Below the pieces are notes generated by a model. It saw only the letters and a list, made by a program, of their open reading frames with translations, was not told the origin of the DNA and made no database searches. Of a DNA stretch of 64,000 bases, positions 1 through 8,298 are shown in pieces (position 1 is the stretch's first letter; each line of letters starts with the position of its first letter). The stretch spans positions 1,673,501-1,737,500 of the forward strand of contig NC_011146.1 of assembly GCF_000020725.1 (NCBI RefSeq), in the 5' to 3' direction. This DNA is from Citrifermentans bemidjiense Bem (GTDB lineage Bacteria > Desulfobacterota > Desulfuromonadia > Geobacterales > Geobacteraceae). The position numbers and the translations under genes are program-made.

Positions 1-650
1 TGAAAGAGGTCTACTACCGCGAGGCGGCGAACCAGAACGTGAAGTTCATCCGCTACGAGGCTGACAAAAAGCCGGTGGTCGAGGCGCTAGGGGCGGGCTT
101 CAAGGTCACCGTGCCCGACCCGGTCTTGGGGCAGGTGATGGAGCTTGAGGCGGACCTCGTGGTGCTCGCCGCGGCGGTGATACCGTCCGAGGCAAGCCAG
201 GAGGCGGGGAAACTCTTCAAGGTCTCCAACAACCCGGACGGCTTCTTTCAGGAGGCCCACGTGAAACTGAGGCCGGTGGACTTCAGCGCGGACGGCGTCT
301 TCCTCTGCGGCACGGCCCACTACCCGAAGCACCTGACCGAGACCATCAGCCAGGCCCTGGGGGCCGCGGGGCGCGCGGTGGGGATCCTCTCCAGGGAAAC
401 GGTCACCGCCTCCGGTTCGGTCTGCGACGTCAACGAGAACAACTGCGTATCCTGCGGGGCCTGCATCACCGCCTGCAAGTACGGGGCGATCAGCTTCGTG
501 GACACCCCCAAGGGGAAAAAGGCCCATGTGGAACCGATCCTTTGCAAAGGGGACGGCCTGTGCAACGCCAAGTGCCCGACCCAGGCGATCTACCTGAAGC
601 ACTACACCGATGACGCCATATTCGCCCAGATCGACGCAGCGCTTCACTAA
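1..650 (+). CDS. bamE: BamE, HdrA-like FAD/Fe-S subunit of class II benzoyl-CoA reductase (3' part)
   Basis: Only about 216 C-terminal residues are present; the frame is open from base 3 to the TAA at 648-650, so the start lies upstream. The visible part is the end of a heterodisulfide-reductase A type flavoprotein: the last strand-helix of the FAD fold (ISQALGAAGRAVGIL) and then two ferredoxin-type 4Fe-4S motifs, CVSCGACITAC and CKGDGLCNAKCP. HdrA proteins carry electrons between a flavin and Fe-S clusters in cytoplasmic complexes and can bifurcate them. The genes that follow (MvhD-like with UGA, then NuoE/F/G-like) reproduce the bamEFGHI order known from Geobacter metallireducens, which is why I choose BamE over a generic HdrA. 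The BamB/C/D genes that would confirm this lie outside the window. Confidence 0.8.
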   Translation, partial: KEVYYREAANQNVKFIRYEADKKPVVEALGAGFKVTVPDPVLGQVMELEADLVVLAAAVIPSEASQEAGKLFKVSNNPDGFFQEAHVKLRPVDFSADGVFLCGTAHYPKHLTETISQALGAAGRAVGILSRETVTASGSVCDVNENNCVSCGACITACKYGAISFVDTPKGKKAHVEPILCKGDGLCNAKCPTQAIYLKHYTDDAIFAQIDAALH

Positions 651-687
651 ACAAAACCAGGAGAGATGCCTGGAAAGGAGGTAGACA

Positions 688-1455
688 ATGACAACCGGAA
701 TAGAACATAAGCCCAGGGTCGTCGGTTTCCTGTGCACTTGGTGAGCGTACGGCGCTGCCGACCTGGCTGGAGTTTCCAGACTGCAATATACGACAGAGAC
801 AAAGATCATCAGGGTAATGTGCACCGGCAGGGTGGACCTGGCTTTCATCCTCAGGGCGTTCAAACAAGGCGCCGACGGGGTGTTCATCGGGGGATGCTGG
901 CCCGGCGAATGCCACTACGTAACCGAGGGTAACTACGACGTACTGAAGAACGTGCATATCGCCAAGAAGATGCTGGAGAAGATCGGCATCAACCCCGACC
1001 GCCTGAGGCTTGAGTGGATTTCGGCCTCCGAGGGGATGCGCTACGCCGAGGTGATGAACGAATTCGGCAAGAGGCTCAAGGAATTGGGTGCGCTGGGCAA
1101 GGGGGAGGGGATCGACGAGCGTTCCCTAAAGCTCAGGATGGAAGCGGCTTACAACCTGGTCCCCTACGTGAAACTGGTGGAGAGGGAGAGGATCAGGCAG
1201 CGCTTCAAGACCGAGGAGGAGTACGATGCCTATTTCGCCTCCGCGGAGCTGGAGTCGCTCTTTAACAACCTGGTGACGGACAACCTGGCCGTGAGCCAGA
1301 TGACGCTCCTTTTGAAGGATAAGCCGCTCTCAACAGCCGAGATCGCCTCGGCGCTGAATCTCACCGCGGCCGACGTCAACAGGCACATCAAGTCATCGAG
1401 CAGGAAAGGGCTGGTCAAGTACGACGAGGGGTTGAACGCGTACGCGCTGGCTTAG
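688..1455 (+). CDS. bamF: BamF, MvhD-like selenoprotein subunit (in-frame UGA = Sec19)
   Basis: The start is the ATG at 688, behind a perfect AAAGGAGGT (674-682). The frame runs to TAG at 1453-1455 except for one TGA at 742-744, codon 19, in the context FLCTW-UGA-AYGAADLAG. MvhD/hydrogenase delta subunits have Cys or Sec at this place (FLCxWCxYxxADLAG), and BamF of Geobacter is a known selenoprotein, so I read the TGA as selenocysteine. Protein homology is continuous across it: GVSRLQY, then VMCTGRVD and GGCWPGECHY, the other cluster-binding parts. The product is 255 residues and passes electrons between the HdrA-like and the NuoEFG-like subunits. Residues from about 210 to the end resemble a winged helix, an extension beyond the usual ~140-residue MvhD core. 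A gene caller that treats TGA as stop would begin this gene falsely at 817. Confidence 0.9.
742..783 (+). promoter_or_regulatory. Selenocysteine UGA and candidate bacterial SECIS hairpin
   Basis: The UGA is at 742-744. A hairpin CTGGA-GTT-TCCAG sits at 767-779, 22 bases after the UGA, inside the coding sequence; two more outer pairs (765/781, 763/783) are possible across mismatches. Bacterial SECIS elements are small hairpins with a G/U-containing apical loop a few tens of bases downstream of the UGA, bound by SelB. The position and loop fit, but I judged the fold by eye. Confidence 0.6.
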
Positions 1456-1469
1456 GCGAGAACGGGGAA

Positions 1470-1515
1470 GGGGACTGGCTCCTTAGGGGACTGGCTCCGA
1501 AGGTGCCTGTCCCCC
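1470..1515. repeat. GGGGACTGGCTCC palindromic intergenic repeat, copy 1
   Basis: One and a half copies: an arm at 1470-1482, then a complete hairpin at 1486-1514 with arms GGGGACTGGCTCC and GGTGCCTGTCCCC around GAA. Two other copies are at 14069-14097 and 23683-23712, always between genes. Confidence 0.8.
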
Positions 1516-1590
1516 TCCCTGCAACCCAGCCCCGAGAGCTGAAGGATTTTGGTAGAGGAAAAGCTAACCCCTATAAGAAGGACGGCCACC

Positions 1591-2049
1591 ATGTGCATGG
1601 ATATCTCGAAGATAGACAACATCATAGACAAGCATAACGCCGAGCAGAGCTCGCTGATCCAGATCCTTTTGGACATCCAGAGCGAGCACAACTGGCTCCC
1701 GAAACAGGCCCTGGACCGCGTCGGCGAGAGGCTGGACGTGCCGATGAGCCGGATCCAGCACATCACCACCTTCTACAAGGCCTTCAGCCAGGTCCCCAAG
1801 GGGCGCCACCAGATCCATGTCTGCATGGGCACCGCCTGCCACGTCCGTGGCGCGCAGAGGGTCCTGGACACCATCTCCGACGCGATCGGGATCAAGGCCG
1901 GCGAGACCGACGCGGACCTCAAGTTCAGCCTCGAAACCGTGAACTGCCTGGGATGCTGCGCGCTGGGGCCGGTCATGGTCATCGACGGCGAGTATCATGG
2001 CAACGTGGCGCCTGCGCAGTCGGCCGAAGTGCTGAAAAACTACGAGTAA
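1591..2049 (+). CDS. bamG: BamG, NuoE-like [2Fe-2S] subunit
   Basis: A 152-residue thioredoxin-like [2Fe-2S] protein of the NuoE (24-kDa complex I) family. The cluster ligands are visible as C-x4-C in VCMGTACHVRG and as the pair in NCLGCCALGP. The N-terminal helical part (IDNIIDKH, LLDIQSEHNWLP) is typical of NuoE. I take the ATG at 1591 as start because AAGAAGGA lies before it; a TTG at 1549 would add 14 residues with no family match. It lies between the UGA-containing bamF and the NuoF-like gene, with which it should form the NAD(P)H- or ferredoxin-linked module of the Bam complex. A soluble hydrogenase diaphorase would look alike, but no hydrogenase subunit is seen here. Confidence 0.85.
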   Translation: MCMDISKIDNIIDKHNAEQSSLIQILLDIQSEHNWLPKQALDRVGERLDVPMSRIQHITTFYKAFSQVPKGRHQIHVCMGTACHVRGAQRVLDTISDAIGIKAGETDADLKFSLETVNCLGCCALGPVMVIDGEYHGNVAPAQSAEVLKNYE

Positions 2050-2059
2050 GGGATCTCTT

Positions 2060-3970
2060 ATGCCAAGGATAAAATCGCCCGCAGAATTGGAAGCATTCAG
2101 GAAAGCCATCCTGGCCAAAAGGGATGACAAGAAGCCCTGCATCACGCTCTGCTCCGGCAGCGCCTGCCACGCCACGGGGAGCGAGAAGGTCGCCGACGCG
2201 ATCCTGGCCGAGTTGGAGAGCCACGGGCTCAAGGATCAGGTCGATATCAGAAGGACCGGCTGCCACGGCTTCTGCGAGCAGGGCCCCATCGTGGTGGTCT
2301 ACCCGGAAGGGATCAGCTACCTGAAGGTCAAGCCGGAGGACGTCTGCGAGATCGTCTCCCATACCTTCAAGGAGAAGAAGCTGGTTGAGCGGCTGCTCTA
2401 CGTCGACCCGAACACCGGCGACAAGTCGAGCCACGAGCACGACATCCCCTTCTACAAGAACCAGCAGCGCCTCATCCTAGGTCTCAACACCAAGATCGAC
2501 CCGAAGAGTCTGGAGGATTACCTGGCCGTCGGCGGCTACCAGGCCATGGCCAAGGCGCTGCTGCAGATGACACCGGAAGAGGTGATCGGCGAGGTCAAGG
2601 GGGCGAAGCTCAGGGGACGCGGCGGCGCCGGCTTCCCCTCGGGGACCAAATGGGAGTTCGCGCGCAACGCGCCGGGGGACCAAAAGTACGTCGTGGTCAA
2701 CTGCGACGAGGGGGACCCGGGTGCCTACATGGACCGCTCCCTCATGGAGGGTAACCCCTTCACCGTGCTCGAAGGGCTCCTGATCGGCGCCTACGCCATC
2801 GGCGCGAGTGAGGGTTACATCTACGTCCGGCAGGAATACCCGCTCGCCGTAGACAACCTGACCGTCGCCATAAAAAAGGCGGAGGAACACGGCTTCCTGG
2901 GGAAAAACATCCTCGGCTCCGGGTTCGACTTCACCGTCAAGGTGCACCGGGGTGCGGGGGCGTTCATCTGCGGCGAGGAGACCTCACTCCTGCAGTCGCT
3001 GGAAGGAAAGCCCGGCGAGCCCAAGCCGAGGCCCCCTTTCCCGGCAGTCCGCGGCCTCTGGGGCAAGCCGACCAACATCAACAACGTCGAGACCTGGGCC
3101 AATATCCCGGTGATCATCAACAAGGGGGCCGATTACTTCAGCTCCATCGGGACCGAGAGCAGCAAGGGGACCAAGATCTTCTCCCTGGTAGGGAAGGTGA
3201 ACAACACCGGCCTCGTCGAGGTCCCCATGGGGATGCCGCTCAGGGACATCATCTTCAAGATCGGCGGCGGGGTCCCCAACGGCAAGAAGTTCAAGGCGGT
3301 GCAGACCGGCGGCCCTTCCGGCGGCTGCATTCCCGAGGAATACCTCGACGTCAAGGTCGACTTCGACGAGCTGATGAAGATGGGCGCCATGATGGGTTCC
3401 GGCGGCATGATCGTCATGGACGAGGACACCTGTCTCGTCGACATCGCCCGGTACTTCCTGGAGTTTTTGAGCGACGAGTCCTGCGGCAAGTGCGTACCCT
3501 GCCGCGAGGGTATCCGCCAGATGCTCAAGGTGATGACCGCCATCACTCAAGGGAAGGGTAAGGAAGGGGACATCGAACTCCTGGAGAACATGGCCATGGC
3601 GACCCAGGGTGCGGCACTTTGCGCCCTTGGCAAGACCGCTCCGAACCCGGTCCTCTCCACGCTCAAGTACTTCCGTCACGAGTACGAGGCCCACATCAAG
3701 GAGAAGAGGTGCCCGGCGCTTTCCTGCAAAGAGCTGATCGCCTTCCACATCGACCCGGCGAAGTGCAAAGGGTGCGGCAGCTGTCTCAGGAAATGCCCCG
3801 CCACCGCCATCGAGGGTGGCAAGAAGACCATCCACGTCATCGACCAGGAGAAGTGCACCAAGTGCGGCACCTGTATCGAAGCCTGCCCGGCGGCGTTCCA
3901 TGCGATAAGCAAGCTCTCCGGCGTGCCGGTGCCGGAACCGCCCCCTCAATCGGCAAGGGCCATAGCTTAA
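2060..3970 (+). CDS. bamH: BamH, NuoF-like FMN/NADH-binding subunit with extra ferredoxin domains
   Basis: A 636-residue NuoF-family protein. In order: an N-terminal thioredoxin-like [2Fe-2S] domain (residues ~25-110, ITLCSGSACHATG and RTGCHGFCEQGP), the NuoF core with FMN/NADH motifs GRGGAGFPSGTKW and CDEGDPGAYMDRS, the N3-type cluster SCGKCVPCREG, and two C-terminal 4Fe-4S motifs CKGCGSCLRKCP and CTKCGTCIEACP. This layout is that of HndC/HydB-like electron-input subunits rather than plain complex I. It starts 10 bases after bamG and probably oxidises or reduces NAD(P)H within the Bam complex. The C-terminal ferredoxin domain offers a second electron port, as expected for a bifurcating or confurcating machine. 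Confidence 0.88.
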   Translation: MPRIKSPAELEAFRKAILAKRDDKKPCITLCSGSACHATGSEKVADAILAELESHGLKDQVDIRRTGCHGFCEQGPIVVVYPEGISYLKVKPEDVCEIVSHTFKEKKLVERLLYVDPNTGDKSSHEHDIPFYKNQQRLILGLNTKIDPKSLEDYLAVGGYQAMAKALLQMTPEEVIGEVKGAKLRGRGGAGFPSGTKWEFARNAPGDQKYVVVNCDEGDPGAYMDRSLMEGNPFTVLEGLLIGAYAIGASEGYIYVRQEYPLAVDNLTVAIKKAEEHGFLGKNILGSGFDFTVKVHRGAGAFICGEETSLLQSLEGKPGEPKPRPPFPAVRGLWGKPTNINNVETWANIPVIINKGADYFSSIGTESSKGTKIFSLVGKVNNTGLVEVPMGMPLRDIIFKIGGGVPNGKKFKAVQTGGPSGGCIPEEYLDVKVDFDELMKMGAMMGSGGMIVMDEDTCLVDIARYFLEFLSDESCGKCVPCREGIRQMLKVMTAITQGKGKEGDIELLENMAMATQGAALCALGKTAPNPVLSTLKYFRHEYEAHIKEKRCPALSCKELIAFHIDPAKCKGCGSCLRKCPATAIEGGKKTIHVIDQEKCTKCGTCIEACPAAFHAISKLSGVPVPEPPPQSARAIA

Positions 3971-4002
3971 CGACAACGATAGAGTCTCTCACTCTTTCCC
4001 GA

Positions 4003-4041
4003 CTCTCCCTCTCCCTCTGGGAGAGGGCCGGGGTGAGGGAA
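4003..4041. repeat. CCCTCTCCCTCTGGGAGAGGG-type repeat, single copy
   Basis: A hairpin CTCTCCCTCT/GGGAGAGGG followed by CCGGGGTGAGGG lies in the 99-base bamH-bamI gap. The same family recurs at 6246-6377, 19037-19144 and 31591-31664. Confidence 0.75.
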
Positions 4042-4069
4042 TCTGTGGCAGCGCTAAAAGGAACAGATC

Positions 4070-4708
4070 ATGAGCGAAATCGTCCTGCAGATAGATGGAA
4101 AAGAGGTCAAGGCCCAGGAGGGGATGACCATAGTTGAGGCGGCAAACACGGTAGGGATCCACATCCCCACCCTATGTCACCACGAGAAGCTCGAGCCGTA
4201 CGGCGCCTGCCGCATCTGCACCGTCGAGGCGGAGAGCAACGGCAGGAAGACTCTCGTCGCCGGCTGCCTCTACCCGGTGGAAAACGGCATGGTGGTACAG
4301 ACCAGCACCGAGAAACTCTACGCGATACGCAAGGTGCTGGTGGAGCAGATGATGGCCCACGCCCCCGATGCCCCGCAGCTTATCGAGCTAGCCAAGGAGT
4401 ACGGTGCTGACAAGGACCGATTCGACAAGGATCCGAGCTTCTGCATCCTGTGCGGGCTTTGTGTGAGGTACTGCGCCGAGGTGAAGAAGAAAAACGCCAT
4501 AGGGTACATGGACCGAGGCCCCAGGCGCGAGATCAGCTTCATCCCCGAGGTAGCGGCCAAGGAGTGCTGGGACTGCAAGGAATGTTTCCCGCTTTGCCCC
4601 ACCTCCGCGCTCCAGGCGGCCTACGTGCTGACCGAGGCGCTCTTACCCGCGCAGCCGGAAGAAGAGGGCGGATGTTCCTGCTCCGCCTCCGGCTGCTGCG
4701 GCGGCTAG
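4070..4708 (+). CDS. bamI: BamI, NuoG-like Fe-S subunit
   Basis: A 212-residue version of the N-terminal part of NuoG (as in HoxU). Residues 1-80 are a plant-type [2Fe-2S] ferredoxin with ligands in CHHEKLEPYGACRICTV and AGC. A histidine-ligated 4Fe-4S region is likely around AHAPD, then come two 4Fe-4S motifs, CILCGLCVRYC and CWDCKECFPLCP. The molybdopterin-like domain of full NuoG is absent, so it is a wiring subunit only. The C-terminus is Cys/Gly rich (GGCSCSASGCCGG), which is unusual and might bind an extra metal or be disordered. It is the last gene of the bam unit; a terminator-like hairpin follows at 4891. Confidence 0.85.
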   Translation: MSEIVLQIDGKEVKAQEGMTIVEAANTVGIHIPTLCHHEKLEPYGACRICTVEAESNGRKTLVAGCLYPVENGMVVQTSTEKLYAIRKVLVEQMMAHAPDAPQLIELAKEYGADKDRFDKDPSFCILCGLCVRYCAEVKKKNAIGYMDRGPRREISFIPEVAAKECWDCKECFPLCPTSALQAAYVLTEALLPAQPEEEGGCSCSASGCCGG

Positions 4709-4740
4709 CACAACTGGCCCTGGTGGATACCTCAGCCTGA

Positions 4741-4853
4741 ACCCTCCCTCCCCCCCTTGCGGGGGAGGGTCAGGGTGGGGGGGAGGGTGCCAGTAGCTCA
4801 GTTGATGGCAACTTCACCCACCCCCTGACCCCCTCCCGTCAAGGGAGGGGGAC
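4741..4853. repeat. Inverted pair of CCCTCC...GGGGGAGGG repeats
   Basis: Two facing copies, 4741-4787 and 4813-4853, each holding a short hairpin (for example CCCTCCCGTCAAGGGAGGG), separated by about 25 bases. Similar inverted pairs occur at 10674-10767 and 26066-26177. They fill much of the bamI-gcdH gap. Confidence 0.7.
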
Positions 4854-4890
4854 AAAGAGTCTCCCCCCTCCCGCGGGAGGAAACCTGCTG

Positions 4891-4921
4891 AAAAGGCCCG
4901 GGGACTACCTCTGGGCCTTTT
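4891..4921 (+). terminator. Terminator-like hairpin after the bam unit
   Basis: AAAAGGCCC (4891-4899) pairs with GGGCCTTTT (4913-4921) across a 13-base loop, and ends in a T-rich run. It lies after bamI and before the next promoter. Confidence 0.7.
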
Positions 4922-4970
4922 CTCCTGCTACGGCCATTTACCCCACGATTAGAACCTGGTTCCATAAATC

Positions 4971-5022
4971 GGTACTCCACTACCATTTAGTGCTTGACAG
5001 CAAATTGGTATTCTAGTACTAA
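4971..5022 (+). promoter_or_regulatory. Promoter with two 14-bp palindromic operators upstream of the glutaryl-CoA dehydrogenase gene
   Basis: A -35 box TTGACA lies at 4994-4999; after 17 bases comes TACTAA (5017-5022). The palindrome GGTATTCTAGTACT (5007-5020) covers the spacer and -10. A second copy, GGTACTCCACTACC (4971-4984), matches the consensus RGTAYT-NN-ARTACY at 13 of 14 places and lies just upstream of the -35; the centres are 36 bp apart. The thiolase promoter at 16090 has the same arrangement with one site. The overlap with the core promoter suggests a repressor, likely acyl- or aryl-CoA responsive. Confidence 0.65.
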
Positions 5023-5068
5023 ATTACAAAACGGCATTTGCGAAACACAATAACTGAGGAGGTGGCCA

Positions 5069-6226
5069 ATGAGGTTCGGGCTGACGGATGAACAAAAGAT
5101 GATGCAGGATATGGCGAGGGATTTCGCGCAGAAAGAGATCCTGCCTACGCTCAAGGAAGACGAGATCAACCACACCTTCCGCCCCGAACTGGTCAAGAAG
5201 ATGGCCGGTCTGGGCTTTTTCGGCTGCGCCCTTCCTGAGGAATACGGCGGCAACGGCTGCGGCTTTTTGGAGTCGGTCATCCTTGCCGAACAGCTCGCCA
5301 CCGTGAGCGGCTCCTCAAGGCTGCCGCTGAACATGCAGAACATAGGCCCCTCCCTCACGGTCAACAAGTTCGGCACCAAGGAGCAGAAAGAGCGTTTCAT
5401 CCCCGACTGGGTGAGCGCCGAATCCTTCGGCTTCTTCGCCATCACCGAGCCCAACTCCGGCTCCGACGTAGTGAGCATGGGGACCACCGCCACCGACCGC
5501 GGCGACCACTGGGAGATCAACGGCCAGAAGATGTGGATCTCCAACGCCCACGTAGGCGACTGGGGCCTTCTCTACGCCGTCACCGACCGCGCCGCCAAGC
5601 ACAAGGGGATGACCTGCTTCGTCATCAACCTCAAGGGTAACGAGGGGATCATCACCGCCGCCATCGAGTCCAAAGTGGGCCTTCACTGCGCGCCTACCGG
5701 CGAGATCTCATTCAACCAGGCGAAGATCCCCAAAGACTCGGTCCTGGGCGAGGTGGGGCAGGGCTTCCAGATCTGCATGTGGCAGCTGAACAACACCCGT
5801 ATCAGCTGTGCCGCGGGCGCGCTCGGCATCGGCGCCGGCGCCATCGAGGCCGCCATCGGCTACGCCAACGAGAGGACCCAGTTCGGCAAGAAGATCGGCT
5901 CGTACCAGATGATCCAGGCTTCCATCGCCGAGATGGTGGCCGAGCACGAAGCGGCGCGCCTTCTGGTCTACCAGGCGGCCTGGCTCAAGGACCAGGGGCT
6001 TCCCAACCAGTACCAGACCTCCATGGCGAAGCTGTTCGCCTCCGAGGCGGCGGTACACGCGGCCACCGAAACCATGAAGATCTTCGGGAGCTACGGCTTC
6101 TCCACAGAGTACCCGGCCGAGCGCTGGCTGCGCGACTCGATGTCGCTTAGGACCGTGGAAGGGACCAGCAACATCCAGAAGACCATCATCGCCGGCTTCG
6201 CCCTGGGCGACGCGGTGAACCGCTAG
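5069..6226 (+). CDS. gcdH: Acyl-CoA dehydrogenase, probably glutaryl-CoA dehydrogenase
   Basis: A 385-residue FAD-dependent acyl-CoA dehydrogenase with family motifs AITEPNSGSD (FAD/substrate), ERTQFGK and RTVEGTSNIQK near the C-terminus. The catalytic base is Glu364 in TVEGTS. Arg84 in SSRLPLNMQ lines up with the Arg of human glutaryl-CoA dehydrogenase (YRSAMSVQ) that holds the substrate's distal carboxylate, which supports glutaryl-CoA as substrate. Benzoyl-CoA degradation yields glutaryl-CoA, and the Bam genes are just upstream. The ATG at 5069 follows GAGGAGGT. Electrons would pass to the ETFs encoded further down. Whether it decarboxylates to crotonyl-CoA or stops at glutaconyl-CoA cannot be read from the sequence; the carboxyltransferase genes next door keep the second option open. 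Confidence 0.8.
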   Translation: MRFGLTDEQKMMQDMARDFAQKEILPTLKEDEINHTFRPELVKKMAGLGFFGCALPEEYGGNGCGFLESVILAEQLATVSGSSRLPLNMQNIGPSLTVNKFGTKEQKERFIPDWVSAESFGFFAITEPNSGSDVVSMGTTATDRGDHWEINGQKMWISNAHVGDWGLLYAVTDRAAKHKGMTCFVINLKGNEGIITAAIESKVGLHCAPTGEISFNQAKIPKDSVLGEVGQGFQICMWQLNNTRISCAAGALGIGAGAIEAAIGYANERTQFGKKIGSYQMIQASIAEMVAEHEAARLLVYQAAWLKDQGLPNQYQTSMAKLFASEAAVHAATETMKIFGSYGFSTEYPAERWLRDSMSLRTVEGTSNIQKTIIAGFALGDAVNR

Positions 6227-6245
6227 GGGGAAACGCCCTCAGCAT

Positions 6246-6432
6246 GAACCTTCCCTCACCCTGACCCTCTCCCAAAGGGAGAGGGGATTGTGAAGCGAGA
6301 GGGTGGTTATGAAGCGAGAAGCTGCCTGAAGAAACCCTCTCCCTCTGGGAGAGGGTGCCCGAAGGGCGGGTGAGGGAGGTGCCCCAGTGATACCCTCACC
6401 CCCTCCCCCTCCCAACCTCCCCCCTCCGGGTG
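6246..6432. repeat. Inverted repeat cluster (GGGAGAGGG family)
   Basis: An arm CCCTCACCC-x-ACCCTCTCCC at 6251-6286 faces a copy at 6336-6377 holding CCCTCTCCCTCTGGGAGAGGG and GGCGGGTGAGGG. A third partial block of C-rich hairpin sequence follows at 6391-6432. It fills the gap before the next gene. Confidence 0.7.
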
Positions 6433-6534
6433 GAGGAGCAATGACCGAAGTGACTGCCTGGTGCAGCGTGTGAAGCCATATGCGAAGCCTTGGCTGTCGA
6501 GTGTCTAATCCCATTTAATGAAAAGGAACCCACT

Positions 6535-8292
6535 ATGGCACGAAAGCAAACACCGCTGCGCCCGTATTTCGAGAAGATGGCGGACATCGGCAAGGCGCTG
6601 AGCGATGCGGAAGTGAAACGTTCGCAGGAAAACGTCGAACTCGTCAAGGAGCAGGTGCAGCTGATCGAAAAGGAGACCGAGCGGGTCAAAAACGCCGGCA
6701 TCCCCGCCAAGAAGGTCCACGAGCGCGGCGGCATGACCATCTACGACCGCCTCGATTACCTGGTGGACGCCGGGACCTGGGCACCCCTGCATACGCTCTA
6801 CAACCCCAAGGAGAACGAGGAAGGGTGCACCGGCGTCGTCAACGGCATAGGGCGCATCGAAGGTAGATGGGCGGTCGTCATCGGCTTCGACAACAAGGTC
6901 ATGGCCGGTGCCTGGATCGCAGGGCAGTCGGAGAACATTCTCATGGTCACCGACATGGCCAAGCGCCTCAACGTCCCGCTGGTCTGGCTCACCAACTGTT
7001 CCGGCGTGAAGCTCATGGAGCAGGAAACCGTCTACGCCGGCCGCCGCTCCAGCGGCGCTCCCTTCTACCGCCACGCCGACCTGAACCATCTCGGCATCCC
7101 CATCTTGAACGGCATCTACGGCACCAACCCCGCCGGCGGCGGCTACCAGGGGATCAGCCCGACCATCCTCCTCGCCCATGACGGCGCCAACATCGCGGTA
7201 GGCGGAGCCGGCATCGTCGGCGGCATGAACCCCAAGGGGCACATCGACGTCGAGGCCGCGCAGGCCCTCATCGACGCCACCCGCAACTTCAAGGCGAAAG
7301 ATCCCGGCCGTGTCGAGACCCATTTCGACCAGACCGCCTACTTCCGCGAGGTCCACGACACGGAGACCGGTGTTCTCGACGGCATCAAGGATTACATGCG
7401 CATGATGCCCGCCTACGACCCCGCCATGTTCCGAGTCGCCGCTCCCGTTCCCCCGCGCTTCCCGGTCGAGGATCTCAACATGATCCTCCCGGCGAACCAG
7501 AAGCGCCCCTACGACGCAATCCAGATCCTGGCGCGCCTTACCGACAACAGCGAATTCATGGAATACCGCCCCGACTACGGCCGCGAGGTCTACGCCGGCA
7601 TCGCCAAGGTCGACGGCTTCCCGGTCGCCTTCATCGGCAACCGCCAGGGTGTCTTCCCCGGCTACCCCGAGTACGCCAAGGGCGCCTACCCGGCGGTCGG
7701 CGGCAAGCACTACCGCGAGGGGCTCATCAAGCAGGCCGAGTTCGTGACCCTGTGCGGTCGCGACAACCTCCCCATCGTCTGGATGCAGGACACAACAGGC
7801 ATCGACGTCGGCGACCTCGCCGAGGAAGCCGAACTGTTGGCCCTGGGGCAGTCGCTCGTCTACTCAATCGAGCAGACCGATCTCTCCATGATGTGCGTCG
7901 TGCTCAGGAAGGGGACCGCCGCGGCCCACTACATCATGTGCGGCCCGCAGGCGAACAACAACAACGCCTTCACCCTAGGAACCCCTCTCACCGAGATCTA
8001 CGTGATGCACGGCGAGACCGCGGCCGCCGCCTCCTACGCCCGCCGCCTGGTGAAAGAGCAGGATTCCGGCAACGACCTGGGCCCGGTCATCGGCAAGATG
8101 AACCAGATGATCCAGGACTACCAGGAGAAGTCGCGCCCGGCCTACTGCGCCATCAGCGGATTCGTGGACGAGATTGTCCAGCTTCCCGACCTGCGCAAGT
8201 ACGTCCAGGCCTTTGCCGGCGCCAACTACCAGAACCCGAAGTCGATCACCCCGGTGCACCAGATGCTCCTCCCGAGGATCATCAGGGGATAA
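6535..8292 (+). CDS. gcdA: Biotin-dependent acyl-CoA carboxyltransferase, glutaconyl-CoA decarboxylase alpha-like
   Basis: 585 residues, the length of glutaconyl-CoA decarboxylase alpha from Acidaminococcus (about 587), with two crotonase-fold carboxyltransferase halves. Visible oxyanion-type motifs are GTNPAGGGYQGIS in the N half and YAKGAYPAVGGKHYREG and MCGPQANNNNAFTLGTPLTEI in the C half. The ATG at 6535 follows AAAAGGA; an ATG at 6490 is in frame but would add residues with no family match. The enzyme moves the carboxyl of an acyl-CoA (glutaconyl- or methylmalonyl-CoA) to or from biotin. The membrane beta subunit of the sodium-pumping decarboxylase is not encoded nearby. Instead a pyruvate-type carboxyltransferase with biotinyl domains follows, which suggests a soluble transcarboxylase. 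The substrate is inferred from the neighbouring glutaryl-CoA dehydrogenase. Confidence 0.78.
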   Translation: MARKQTPLRPYFEKMADIGKALSDAEVKRSQENVELVKEQVQLIEKETERVKNAGIPAKKVHERGGMTIYDRLDYLVDAGTWAPLHTLYNPKENEEGCTGVVNGIGRIEGRWAVVIGFDNKVMAGAWIAGQSENILMVTDMAKRLNVPLVWLTNCSGVKLMEQETVYAGRRSSGAPFYRHADLNHLGIPILNGIYGTNPAGGGYQGISPTILLAHDGANIAVGGAGIVGGMNPKGHIDVEAAQALIDATRNFKAKDPGRVETHFDQTAYFREVHDTETGVLDGIKDYMRMMPAYDPAMFRVAAPVPPRFPVEDLNMILPANQKRPYDAIQILARLTDNSEFMEYRPDYGREVYAGIAKVDGFPVAFIGNRQGVFPGYPEYAKGAYPAVGGKHYREGLIKQAEFVTLCGRDNLPIVWMQDTTGIDVGDLAEEAELLALGQSLVYSIEQTDLSMMCVVLRKGTAAAHYIMCGPQANNNNAFTLGTPLTEIYVMHGETAAAASYARRLVKEQDSGNDLGPVIGKMNQMIQDYQEKSRPAYCAISGFVDEIVQLPDLRKYVQAFAGANYQNPKSITPVHQMLLPRIIRG

Positions 8293-8298
8293 GTCCTG

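Noticed and set aside
742-744. Premature stop or pseudogene in the MvhD-like gene
   Set aside because: TGA falls exactly where the family has Cys/Sec, homology continues in frame, a SECIS-like hairpin follows and tRNA-Sec is present.
6535-8292. Complete sodium-pumping glutaconyl-CoA decarboxylase
   Set aside because: Only the alpha-type subunit is found; no membrane beta or delta/gamma subunits are in the window.
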